From the NCBI GenBank assembly GCA_041538185.1, contig JBGORM010000002.1, forward strand, positions 523,259 through 587,258: a stretch of DNA of 64,000 nt, read 5' to 3'. The notes under the pieces were generated by a model, which worked only from the letters and a program-made list of their open reading frames with translations, did not search any database and was not told where the DNA came from. Position numbers and translations under genes: made by a program. Origin of the DNA: Melioribacteraceae bacterium 4301-Me (GTDB lineage: Bacteria; Bacteroidota; Ignavibacteria; Ignavibacteriales; Melioribacteraceae). This document shows, in pieces, positions 54,735 to 64,000 of this stretch; position 1 is the stretch's first letter; each line of letters starts with the position of its first letter.

Positions 54735-54763
54735 AATATAGTGAACTGATGTACACGTGTCAA
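54735..54763 (-). promoter_or_regulatory. lexA promoter with SOS box in the spacer
   Basis: On the minus strand TTGACA (54763-54758) and TATATT (54740-54735) are separated by exactly 17 bases, an almost ideal housekeeping promoter. The spacer contains GTACATCAGTTC (54754-54743), a one-mismatch form of the Gram-positive SOS box GAAC-N4-GTTC. A second symmetric element, GTTCAC-N10-GTGAAC, spans 54725-54746 and overlaps the -10 region. Binding of LexA here would block RNA polymerase, so lexA is probably autoregulated. Confidence 0.7.
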
Positions 54764-54803
54764 GAATTTCCTAAAAAAAGAGGAGGTTTTTAAGGGGACA
54801 AAT

Positions 54804-54829
54804 AAGCCGCACTTTATCAAATGCGGCTT
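54804..54829 (-). terminator. Terminator after ilvE
   Basis: AAGCCGCA and TGCGGCTT make a perfect 8-bp stem, extended by TTT/AAA with one bulged C and a tight ATC loop. It lies 33 bases past the ilvE stop. The T-tract on the minus side is short (TTATTTGT), so termination efficiency may be moderate. Confidence 0.55.
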
Positions 54830-54861
54830 GGCAAGACTTAGATATTCATTATTGGAAGCGA

Positions 54862-55932
54862 CTAATCAACGTAAGTTATCCAATTGTAACGGTCTTCAAT
54901 TTTCCCGTATTGGATGCCTGTTAGTTCATCGTATAGTTTTGTGCTCAATTCGCCAGCTTCTGTATCACTGAATTTTATTAATTCATCTTTATATTTAAGC
55001 CGACTTACTGATGAGATAACTGCTGCGGTTCCAGTACCAAATATTTCTACCAAAGTTCCTTTTTTATAACTATCAAGAATTTCATTAATAGATATAGCTC
55101 GTTCAGAGACATTGTAACCCCAATCTTTAAGTAATTGAATTACAGATGCTCTTGTTACACCAGGCAAAATAGAGCCAGCTAAGGCGGGAGTTGCCACTTC
55201 ATCTTTAAATCTTACGAAAATGTTCATAGCGCCGACTTCTTCAATAAACTTTTGTTCAATAGCATCTAGCCATAGGACTTGTGTATATCCTTCGGCTTTT
55301 GCTTCTACTTGTGCAGCTAAACCCGCGGCATAATTGCCAGCAGCCTTAGCTTCGCCTGTTCCTTTGCGAACCGCCCGAACATATTTATCTGTAACCATAA
55401 TTGGAACTGGCTTGAACCCTTCTGGATAATAAGGTCCAACAGGACTTAGCATAATAATGAATTTGTAATTTTCAGATGGTCGAACACCAAAACAAGGTTC
55501 AGTTGCTATCATAAATGGTCTGATGTAAAGTGAATAACCGGGTTTTGTGGGTATCCAATCCTTATCAATTCTTACCAGTTCTTTGATAGCTTTAAGGAAC
55601 AGGTTTGAGTCAATCTGCGGCATACTCATTCTTGCAGCAGAGTTATTAAATCTTTCAGCATTTTTTTCCGGTCTAAATAATGCAATACGACCACCTACTT
55701 GCTTGTAAGCTTTTAATCCTTCGAAAATCGCTTGTCCATAATGAAAAACCATCGAAGCTGGGTGAAGACTTAAATTATGAATTTTTTTGATAGTTGGATT
55801 GTGCCACCCGCCTAATGCAGAATCATAATCCATCTCAAAAATATGGTCTGTAAAAGTTCTTCCGAAAACTAATTTCTCTGGAAGTACAACTTTTGATTCT
55901 TTTTCTGCAGTTTCATAATGGATATCAATCAT
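54862..55932 (-). CDS. ilvE: Branched-chain amino acid aminotransferase
   Basis: A 356-residue class IV, PLP-dependent aminotransferase, of the long (group II) BCAT form. It interconverts Leu, Ile and Val with their keto acids. The motifs HYGQAIFEGLKAY near the start, KGTGEAKAAGNYA with the PLP lysine, and GTGTAAVISSVSR are present. It is a single-gene transcript with its own terminator. It feeds ketoisovalerate to panB, which is in the envelope run. Confidence 0.95.
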   Translation of the reverse strand: MIDIHYETAEKESKVVLPEKLVFGRTFTDHIFEMDYDSALGGWHNPTIKKIHNLSLHPASMVFHYGQAIFEGLKAYKQVGGRIALFRPEKNAERFNNSAARMSMPQIDSNLFLKAIKELVRIDKDWIPTKPGYSLYIRPFMIATEPCFGVRPSENYKFIIMLSPVGPYYPEGFKPVPIMVTDKYVRAVRKGTGEAKAAGNYAAGLAAQVEAKAEGYTQVLWLDAIEQKFIEEVGAMNIFVRFKDEVATPALAGSILPGVTRASVIQLLKDWGYNVSERAISINEILDSYKKGTLVEIFGTGTAAVISSVSRLKYKDELIKFSDTEAGELSTKLYDELTGIQYGKIEDRYNWITYVD

Positions 55933-56165
55933 TTTATCACCTTCTTAGTTTAATGACGGTCAGTTTATTTTTAAAATTATGTGTGAGTGATTCCTTGTTA
56001 TTTGCGTTGATTCATTTTTGATTTCAAATATAAAAAAATACCTCTAATAGGCAAAGGTAGTATTGGTTTTTTTTATTTAATTTAGATTCAGCTTTTATTT
56101 TGATAATTAAATATGTACTTCTGTTATATTCTTTAATATGAGTATAAATCTATTAAAAAAAGTAG

Positions 56166-58346
56166 ATGCTGAAAGTGCGTAAAGGATTATTAATATTATG
56201 TTGTTTATTAATGCTGTTAACTGGATACTCGAATTTCTGTGCACAATCAAAGTTGACTGATACTCAGATTGATTCATTAATAAATATCGGCACAAGTGAA
56301 CTTAATAAAAAAGAATGGGGAAATGTACTTTCTATCTTTGACAAAGTTTTAGATGCCGACCCTTTGAATCTTTATGCAAATTATTACTTTGCGGTTGCTC
56401 AAAGAGAAAAGGCACTTATTGCCGACCCAATTTCAAGAATTTTTAGATGGAACAGCTCCGAAAATCATTTTAAGAATGTTATTAAGTTAGATTCAACTTT
56501 TAAAGACGTGTTTTATCAATATGCTTTGCTTCAATTATACAAGAAAAATTATTTTGAAGCATTGGACTTAGTTCGACATCAATTGAAAATTAAAAACAAC
56601 ATAAGCGAAGTTCGAAAAGGTGTTTTTTATTTGTACGATGTTGTATTCCATAATGAAGATAACGATAATTTGGAAAAGTGGCTGTCCAATCCTAAGTCTG
56701 ACTTTGATATGTATTGCTTAGGCGAATTGTATCGAAATACTAATCGTCTTGACCAGGCTAAAGAAATTTTTAACTCTATTATTGCAAAAAAGAATATATC
56801 TCTTACACCTGCCTATATATCGTTAGTGAAATTGTATTTGCAAGAAGAAAATCCTCAGAAAGCAGCGGAGATTTACTGGAATGCAGTAAGTTCAGTCTCA
56901 GATACCGTAGAAGGTAATTTCCTCTTAAATGATCTTGTTTTTTTATTTAATGAAAAAGATTATTCAGTGTTCAAAACTCTTAAGACCGCTGATGATATTA
57001 AACAATTTATTAAATCATTTTGGTTTGGCAGAAATCCATATCCTTCTATGCCTTACAACTTGTATTTAACTGAGTACTATAAGAGAATAATTTATGCTGA
57101 AAAAAATTTCTGGTACGATGGACTTAGATTAACAATTTATGATCCCAATAAATTAGATATTATAAACTATCCGCTTTGGTATAAGTTAAATAATAGGTTT
57201 AATGATCAAGGTATAGTATATCTTCGGTTTGGACAACCAAATGAAATATCTAATTTGACTTCTTCTTCAACTTCAGATGTAATCTCTTGGTTGTACAATG
57301 AAACATCAAAAACTTCCAAAATGATTTTTCATTTCGAAAAGAGCTTTAATGCACCTGCAAATTATTGGAAACTTGTGCCTGGATTTACTGATAAGTTTAT
57401 TAACGAAAGATTGGCTGTATGGGATTCTAGGTATCACGATTTAGACCCAAACAGCAATACCTTTTCAGATATTTTGAAGGAAGGCGTAAAATCAATTGAA
57501 ACAGTGTTAACTACAGATAAATTTAATTGGCCGGAAGATTTGAAATTTTTAGATGCGTATTATTCAGTATCACAATTCAAAGACGTTTCATACTTGAGTT
57601 TTTTAGTGCTCTCATTTGCAGTACCTACATCAGAATTGACTAAGGAATTTCAGAAAAAAGACAGTCTTAATTTTGAATCTGCAATTACAATTTACGATGC
57701 TTCCATTAATCCAGTTTTTCATATGGTAAAAAATTACCGTGATGAAACTGCACTTTCTGTAAATGCTTATGATAGTCTTTTTATCGACAAATATGAAGTT
57801 CCATTGAAAGCGGGGTTATACTTTGTTTGTTTTGATATTTATTTGCCCAAACAGAAAAAGGTCTTTGCTGTAAAATTTAAACAAGAATTGAAAAATTTTG
57901 AAAACGGCAAATTTCAATGCAGCTCGCTTGAGACAGCATTCGATATTTCGTCGATTTATAATTCGGGGTCGAGAGACAGAAAATTTCTTAAAATAATCCC
58001 GAACCCTTCCCGGAAATTCAATCAAAAAAATAATGTTTTTGTTTACTATGAAATTTATAACTTGAAAAAAGATAAAGATAGGTTGGTTCACTATACAATA
58101 AATGTAAATATTGAAAGAAAAGAGTCCGGAAATTTTATTTGGAATTTCATCAGTGGAATTTTCTCCTCTAAAAAATATAGTCTATCAATTAAAGACAGTT
58201 TTATGGATACTTCGACAAACGTTTCTAATTTCCAGGCGTTCGATATGAGTCAATTGCAACCCGGTGAATACGTAATGAAACTTGAAATTAAGGATGATAC
58301 AAACGGAGAAGTAACCTCAGCTTTTTCGGAATTTATTCTGGAGTAG
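56166..58346 (+). CDS. GWxTD-domain protein with N-terminal TPR region
   Basis: A 726-residue secreted protein with a signal peptide (to about residue 27). TPR-like helices follow (about 35-250, with NLYANYYFAVAQREK). The GWxTD domain starts near FWFGRNPYP (about 293). Here the name-giving motif is degenerate (NNRFNDQGIVYLRFGQPNE). A C-terminal beta-sandwich-like region follows. GWxTD proteins are common in Bacteroidetes and FCB-group bacteria and mostly uncharacterised. The TAG stop lies inside a REP-like palindrome. The gene is alone, with 233 bases upstream. Confidence 0.8.
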   Translation: MLKVRKGLLILCCLLMLLTGYSNFCAQSKLTDTQIDSLINIGTSELNKKEWGNVLSIFDKVLDADPLNLYANYYFAVAQREKALIADPISRIFRWNSSENHFKNVIKLDSTFKDVFYQYALLQLYKKNYFEALDLVRHQLKIKNNISEVRKGVFYLYDVVFHNEDNDNLEKWLSNPKSDFDMYCLGELYRNTNRLDQAKEIFNSIIAKKNISLTPAYISLVKLYLQEENPQKAAEIYWNAVSSVSDTVEGNFLLNDLVFLFNEKDYSVFKTLKTADDIKQFIKSFWFGRNPYPSMPYNLYLTEYYKRIIYAEKNFWYDGLRLTIYDPNKLDIINYPLWYKLNNRFNDQGIVYLRFGQPNEISNLTSSSTSDVISWLYNETSKTSKMIFHFEKSFNAPANYWKLVPGFTDKFINERLAVWDSRYHDLDPNSNTFSDILKEGVKSIETVLTTDKFNWPEDLKFLDAYYSVSQFKDVSYLSFLVLSFAVPTSELTKEFQKKDSLNFESAITIYDASINPVFHMVKNYRDETALSVNAYDSLFIDKYEVPLKAGLYFVCFDIYLPKQKKVFAVKFKQELKNFENGKFQCSSLETAFDISSIYNSGSRDRKFLKIIPNPSRKFNQKNNVFVYYEIYNLKKDKDRLVHYTINVNIERKESGNFIWNFISGIFSSKKYSLSIKDSFMDTSTNVSNFQAFDMSQLQPGEYVMKLEIKDDTNGEVTSAFSEFILE

Positions 58347-58435
58347 GTCGGAAGACCGTTCCGACCTCAGGTATTGATCTTGTTGAGTTTGTGTAAGTTA
58401 ATGGGGCGGTAAGTCGGGACGGCGTCCCGACCTAC
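58343..58435. repeat. REP/BIME-like double palindrome
   Basis: Two hairpins face each other. The first is AGGTCGGAA-GACCG-TTCCGACCT (58345-58367). The second is GTCGGGAC-GGC-GTCCCGAC (58413-58431). The outer ends are exact inverted copies (GTAGGTCGG at 58343-58351 and CCGACCTAC at 58427-58435). This pattern matches bacterial REP elements arranged as a pair. The first one includes the TAG stop codon of the GWxTD gene. It may also act as the terminator of that gene. Confidence 0.75.
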
Positions 58436-58563
58436 AGTGCTATTCTACAAAATCTTGTATTTGCGAAAAAGTTCGATTAGAATTTTTGATAGGTAAGAAA
58501 AAACTTTCAATCGTAATTTGACAGGTTTATTTCTTATTTTTGATTAATATAATTCAAAGGGCG

Positions 58564-59337
58564 ATGTTGAAAAAATTTTTACAGTTCTTAGGGGCGAAGA
58601 CAATAAAGTTTTTTCAGGAAGTGGGACAAGTATCAACTTTGTTTTTGGACGTACTTAGAAATTTCAAAAGACTGATTAAAAACAATAAAGATTTTTTTTA
58701 TCAGATGGAACATATTGGAGTTAATTCACTTCCGCTTGTTTTTATAATTGCAATTTTTACTGGTGCAGTCTCTGCATGGCAGGCAGCCTATCAATTAAAG
58801 GGAATTGCACCGCTTTCTTTTTTAGGTACTGCAACAAGCAGAGCAATTATTACTGAATTGGGACCTGTGTTAACCGCTATTGTAATAGCAGGCAGAGTAG
58901 GTGCATCAATAGCTGCAGAAATCGGTTCAATGAAAGTAACAGAGCAGATAGATGCACTCGAAACTATGGGAATTAGCCCAGTTGGCTTTTTAGCTACACC
59001 GCGTTTTTTTGCATCTATTATTATGATGCCAATCCTTGTAATTTTTGCTGATCTAATAGCTGTAATTGGTGCTTATCTTATTTCGAATTACTTTCTCGGT
59101 GTTTCTTTTGATGTTTTTTTTGAATCGGTAAAAAGATACTTCCTCTTTGGTGATTTTACATTCGGCCTTATCAAGGGAATGATTTTTGGCGGTGTGACTG
59201 CATTGCTTGGATGCCATATTGGATTTAGAACAGAAGGCGGGGCAGAAGGTGTAGGACTTTCAACAATTAAATCTTTTGTTGTAAGTTCTGCTATGATACT
59301 AATATTAGATTATATACTATGGACGTTACATTTTTGA
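58564..59337 (+). CDS. mlaE: MlaE-family ABC transporter permease
   Basis: A membrane permease of 257 residues with about five helices, of the Mla/MCE lipid transport class. ATSRAIITELGPVLTAIVIAGR is split over two helices and ASIAAEIGSMKVTEQIDALE is the family's coupling-helix motif. It should partner an MlaF ATPase and an MCE protein, but neither is next to it. The start is uncertain: the ATG at 58564 has an AAAGG site very close, and a TTG at 58540 would add eight residues. Its likely job is phospholipid trafficking for outer-membrane asymmetry. Confidence 0.9.
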   Translation: MLKKFLQFLGAKTIKFFQEVGQVSTLFLDVLRNFKRLIKNNKDFFYQMEHIGVNSLPLVFIIAIFTGAVSAWQAAYQLKGIAPLSFLGTATSRAIITELGPVLTAIVIAGRVGASIAAEIGSMKVTEQIDALETMGISPVGFLATPRFFASIIMMPILVIFADLIAVIGAYLISNYFLGVSFDVFFESVKRYFLFGDFTFGLIKGMIFGGVTALLGCHIGFRTEGGAEGVGLSTIKSFVVSSAMILILDYILWTLHF

Positions 59338-61111
<1,774 letters not shown>

Positions 61112-61116
61112 AATAG

Positions 61117-61160
61117 AAACCTTGGGGGTTAGCATTTAATAAATCTTGCCTCCAAGGTTT
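61117..61160 (+). terminator. Terminator after gdhA
   Basis: AAACCTTGGGGG (61117-61128) pairs with CCTCCAAGGTTT (61149-61160), a 12-bp stem with one G-T pair and a 20-base loop. It is followed by TTAGTTTTTG. It lies six bases after the gdhA stop. It also points towards the end of the leftward pseudogene and could block both directions. Confidence 0.7.
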
Positions 61161-61312
61161 TTAGTTTTTGAAGTAAAACACCATCCTATGTTTAACAATG
61201 GTTTTTATCTAACTAAAAGCATCTTCTTAGAAATAGTCACTTTACCAGAAGTAAGTGTATACAGATACACTCCGCTTGCAAGGTGTGAAGCATCAAAATT
61301 AACTTCATAAGT

Positions 61313-62215
61313 TCACGCTTCTTTCTTCTCGTTGACAAGTGTTGCTATTTCTTGTCCTAATGTGTTGTAAACTTTTAATATGACAAATGCAGCCTCTGGA
61401 ATTGTAAACTTAATTTGCGTTGTGGGATTAAATGGATTAGGATAATTGTCAAGGCTGTAACCTTCTTCTTGCTTGTTAATTACAACATTATTTTTCTCTG
61501 ACTTTTCAAGTTTAATTCCCATTTCTCTTGCCGCAAATTCAGCTAATATACTTTGTTGATGTTTTGCTATTAATTCTGTGAAACTTTCTTTTGCTTTGGT
61601 TGGGTTGTCTAAGTAATACTTGTAAATCAATCCTTTCTCATAAAGCATTTCACTTGTTAAGTCTTCATCTTGTGTTGTTCTTAAAATTTCATCTGCAGTT
61701 GCTATTGAATTTTCATACTTCTTTTCATCAACATTATCCCAAATGAAATATCGATTTATATATGGAAGATATGCTTCATATTCTTTATTAAGAGTTAATT
61801 GTGTTAAGTAATTATTGAACGATTTTTTGTCTTCTTTTGCTTTGTACAGATGATTGAGTTTAGATAAAGCTGCCTTAATTACTTGTCTTTCTTTTTCTGT
61901 TTCAACTATGTTTTTATAATCTTTGATTAGACCCGTAAAATCGTTTGTATACTTATTCTTATCGTATTTAGCAGCTTTAGTGTCTTCGCTGATTTTTCTG
62001 AGCAGCTCAAGATATTTCTTGTCTGCTTCTTTTAATAGCTGCGAATTAATAAAATTAGGTTCACTTGTTCTTTCAGCTATTGCAGATTTTGGCATTCCGC
62101 AGACATCATTTATTCCGGTAACAAATACATTGCCATAAACCGGGTATGGTGAACGGCTGTAAGTATTGCTTATTGCATAAGCGTAAGCGCCATACTCTGC
62201 GTCGATATCTACCAA
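61313..62215 (-). pseudogene. C-terminal fragment with T9SS sorting domain start
   Basis: This part opens at an internal ATG (62215), and its codons belong to the same frame as the protease. About 200 helical residues look like TPR-type repeats (EMLYEKGLIYKYYLDNPTK). The sorting domain begins SLDNYPNPFNPTTQIKFTIP and reaches LGQEIATLVNEKKEA before the TGA. It has no ribosome site or signal peptide of its own, so it is a piece of the broken gene and not an independent one. Confidence 0.8.
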
Positions 62216-62326
62216 ATTACCACAGAAGATGTTGTTTGTGCCTATGTTGTAAGAGGCGTTGTTTGTAAAATAAACTGCGACGTCACCGTTGGAGATAGAT
62301 GAATAGTATAAATCTCCAGTGCAATC

Positions 62327-63844
62327 TTAAGCGGTTAAACCAAATGATGCACCAATATTACTTGCACTAACAAAGCATATTTCGTTCATTGAGCCGCCAT
62401 AGTTAGTAGCAATCCTAGAACCAGTAATAGTAGCGTTTGTGAAATCTGTCCATGTACTGTTGTTTAATGTTATCCCGCCGCCCATTGTCAAGTTGGAAAC
62501 GGTAATGTAACTTGAATTTGTGACGGAAATACTTCCATTCAATGTAGTGCTTCCTTGTCCTTGACCTGTGAGAGTGATGTTAGATTTGCTGCTGAGGCTT
62601 GGGTTTTCGTTGTAAGTGCGTGGTTGTAGTTCGATTGTTTGATTGGAGGAAGCATAATTAATTGCTGATTGAATAGTTCCAAAGTATCCTTTTAACGAGC
62701 CGCTTTGTTTTAAGTAAACACAATTAGGGTCGCCGCCTTGGAAGTTTACACTGCCGCCGTCAAGTAAAATACCGTAGCCGTTGAAATTAACTGTGACATC
62801 AGAGGTTACAGTTAAAGTAATGCCAGAAGGAACTGTAACATTGCCGGTTAAGGTGACATTTGCCCACCATGTTTCGTCTTCTGAAAGTGTACCGCTTGTT
62901 GTTGCACGGTACTGGGTTAAATTTGCCATGTAAGTTGTTCCATCATCATGGTAAGTTACTTCGTGCGAGTATGATTGATCGTATGATTTAATTACACCCC
63001 GCCATGTCCATCTACTTTGTTCAGCATAAGTACCATTATACCAGATTCTTTGGTAACCTTGATTATCAATTTGCGGTGAAACTGCAGTTAAAGTTAGATT
63101 TCCGTCGGGTACATTGTTTAAAATGCGTGGAGCAGTATAAGTAACATTATTACCATTGCCTATCTTGGCAATTATCTGTCCATGTGTATTGTTACCGCTG
63201 TTGTCGGTAAAATTATTATCAATTATCATATCCCAAAGGGGATTGTAAAAACTCCGTACTATTTTTTGATCACAAGTATTAAGGGACCTGCGAACAGGGA
63301 CATTATCATTCCCTGCACCAGCTACCATTATGCTGGTTGAATCGTAGCTATGTCCAGGTCCCATAAAAATATGTCCCATTTCGTGCAGCACAACTGTATA
63401 AATATCGCGTGCTTGATCTGCTTGTGCTACGCTTGCATAAGGTGTCCAAATCTCGGTTGAATTAATCTTTAATTCATGCGGGTTTGGTGTATTCCCTAAA
63501 TAACCTGACATTGGCTCAAATGTTATTCGAAAACTTGCTTCAGAATAATTGGTGGTTTCACTCATATCCGAAATTACTATCCCTTTTGCATTAACCGCAC
63601 TTTTCCATGCATTTACTGCAGCATTAATAGCTGAAACAACCCATTGTTTTGCTTCTTCAGGGTCGATATCTGAATAATTATATCCTCTAAACTGTGCCCC
63701 GTTTAGGTTTCTATCCCAATACCATTTGTATGTTGAGGTGGTAATTGTTCTATACCACGTGGGATAAGGTTCTGGGCACTGAGCCCGATAATTCGAAACA
63801 AACAAGAATAAGGATAAAAACAGAATTACAAAGGAAGTTTTCAT
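62327..63844 (-). CDS. N-terminal fragment: secreted metzincin-like metalloprotease
   Basis: Five hundred and five residues that could still be translated: an AGGAGG site lies at 63853-63858, seven bases before the ATG. A signal peptide (to about residue 21) leads to a matrixin-like domain with the zinc motif HEMGHIFMGPGHS (154-166) and a Met-turn SIMVAG (171-176). The motif is one residue longer than the standard HExxHxxGxxH, so zinc binding may be altered. From about 330 the chain is Thr/Asn-rich beta-helix, as in surface proteins. Without its sorting domain the fragment could not be attached or exported by the Type IX route. Confidence 0.75.
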   Translation of the reverse strand: MKTSFVILFLSLFLFVSNYRAQCPEPYPTWYRTITTSTYKWYWDRNLNGAQFRGYNYSDIDPEEAKQWVVSAINAAVNAWKSAVNAKGIVISDMSETTNYSEASFRITFEPMSGYLGNTPNPHELKINSTEIWTPYASVAQADQARDIYTVVLHEMGHIFMGPGHSYDSTSIMVAGAGNDNVPVRRSLNTCDQKIVRSFYNPLWDMIIDNNFTDNSGNNTHGQIIAKIGNGNNVTYTAPRILNNVPDGNLTLTAVSPQIDNQGYQRIWYNGTYAEQSRWTWRGVIKSYDQSYSHEVTYHDDGTTYMANLTQYRATTSGTLSEDETWWANVTLTGNVTVPSGITLTVTSDVTVNFNGYGILLDGGSVNFQGGDPNCVYLKQSGSLKGYFGTIQSAINYASSNQTIELQPRTYNENPSLSSKSNITLTGQGQGSTTLNGSISVTNSSYITVSNLTMGGGITLNNSTWTDFTNATITGSRIATNYGGSMNEICFVSASNIGASFGLTA

Positions 63845-64000
63845 TTTTTATCCTCCTTAAAAAATAATATAATTTTATTAACAGTTACTTGCTGCTCTTC
63901 ATTCCTAAAAGGATGAAGGAAAATCGTGTCTTTAACAAAACAACTTTTTGATAAAGACGATGCTGTTTAGTTACTTTATAGCTTTTTAAGTCCCATTAAC

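Larger units (their letters stand above)
61205..63844 (-). pseudogene. Disrupted secreted metalloprotease with T9SS sorting domain
   Basis: One frame of 880 codons runs unbroken from the ATG at 63844 to TAA at 61207-61205, apart from two in-frame stops: TAA at 62329-62327 and TGA at 61315-61313. Before the first stop is a metalloprotease and repeat domain. Between them lie about 337 residues and most of a Type IX sorting domain. After the TGA the frame still codes TYEVNFDASHLASGVYLY and ends KKMLLVR, a normal T9SS C-terminus. TGA falls where this domain has glycine (EA-G-TYEV), so a GGA to TGA change is the simplest event. The gene is dead, truncated, or read through. Confidence 0.85.

Noticed and set aside
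61313..61315. UGA read as glycine (genetic code change)
   Set aside because: The missing residue at this TGA is probably glycine, as in SR1/Gracilibacteria, but TGA is used as a normal stop elsewhere here (16124-16126, 59335-59337) and a TAA also interrupts the same gene. Simple nonsense mutations are likelier.

Overview
The window is AT-rich bacterial chromosome with dense, mostly co-directional genes. It very probably comes from an Ignavibacteria-like member of the FCB group (relatives of Ignavibacterium and Melioribacter). The evidence is a Type IX secretion C-terminal sorting domain of the YPNPFNP...LGQEIATLVNE style, a GWxTD-family protein, an LpxC-FabZ fusion, a full Gram-negative outer-membrane set (BamA, Skp, LpxA/C/D, TamB, heptose enzymes) and PD40/two-component-propeller proteins. 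Shine-Dalgarno sites such as AGGAGG are clear before several genes. No rRNA, tRNA, CRISPR array, phage or intact insertion sequence was recognised.

Region by region: (1) 1-4282 (+) is an iron block: the tail of feoA, a FeoB split into two overlapping genes, a ferritin-like/VIT1 iron exporter and an outer-membrane-type protein. (2) 4279-11058 (-) holds polyphosphate kinase, dCMP deaminase, a flavin/2Fe-2S reductase, a candidate small RNA with C-rich loops, a sensor kinase and purA. (3) 11166-20813 is a partner-switching signalling cluster: a divergent STAS protein, an ECF sigma factor, an unknown membrane-anchored protein, three SpoIIE-type phosphatases of different architecture, a second STAS protein and an RsbW-like kinase. 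(4) 20874-30273 (-) is housekeeping: secF, secD, rplI-rpsR-ssb-rpsF, membrane pyrophosphatase, pth, rplY and prs. A lipoprotein (-) and a zinc-ribbon protein (+) follow.

(5) 31446-53030 (-) is one nearly gapless 15-gene run for envelope construction. In transcription order it reads uppS, bamA, two skp paralogues, lpxD, lpxC/fabZ, lpxA, a lipoate ligase-like gene, panB, a propeller protein, rfaE1, rfaE2, tamB, rnr, and a 1071-residue protein joining a zinc-peptidase domain, a PD40 propeller and an Omp85-like barrel. That last protein sits in the same run as tamB and is the most intriguing gene here. (6) 53434-54722 (-) is a lexA operon with a textbook promoter whose spacer holds a DinR-type SOS box; it carries a tiny WYL-like protein and an unknown protein. 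(7) 54862-61111 has ilvE (-), then a GWxTD protein, an MlaE-like permease and gdhA (+), with REP-like palindromes between. (8) 61205-63844 (-) is an 880-codon gene for a secreted metalloprotease with a T9SS sorting domain, broken by two in-frame stop codons.
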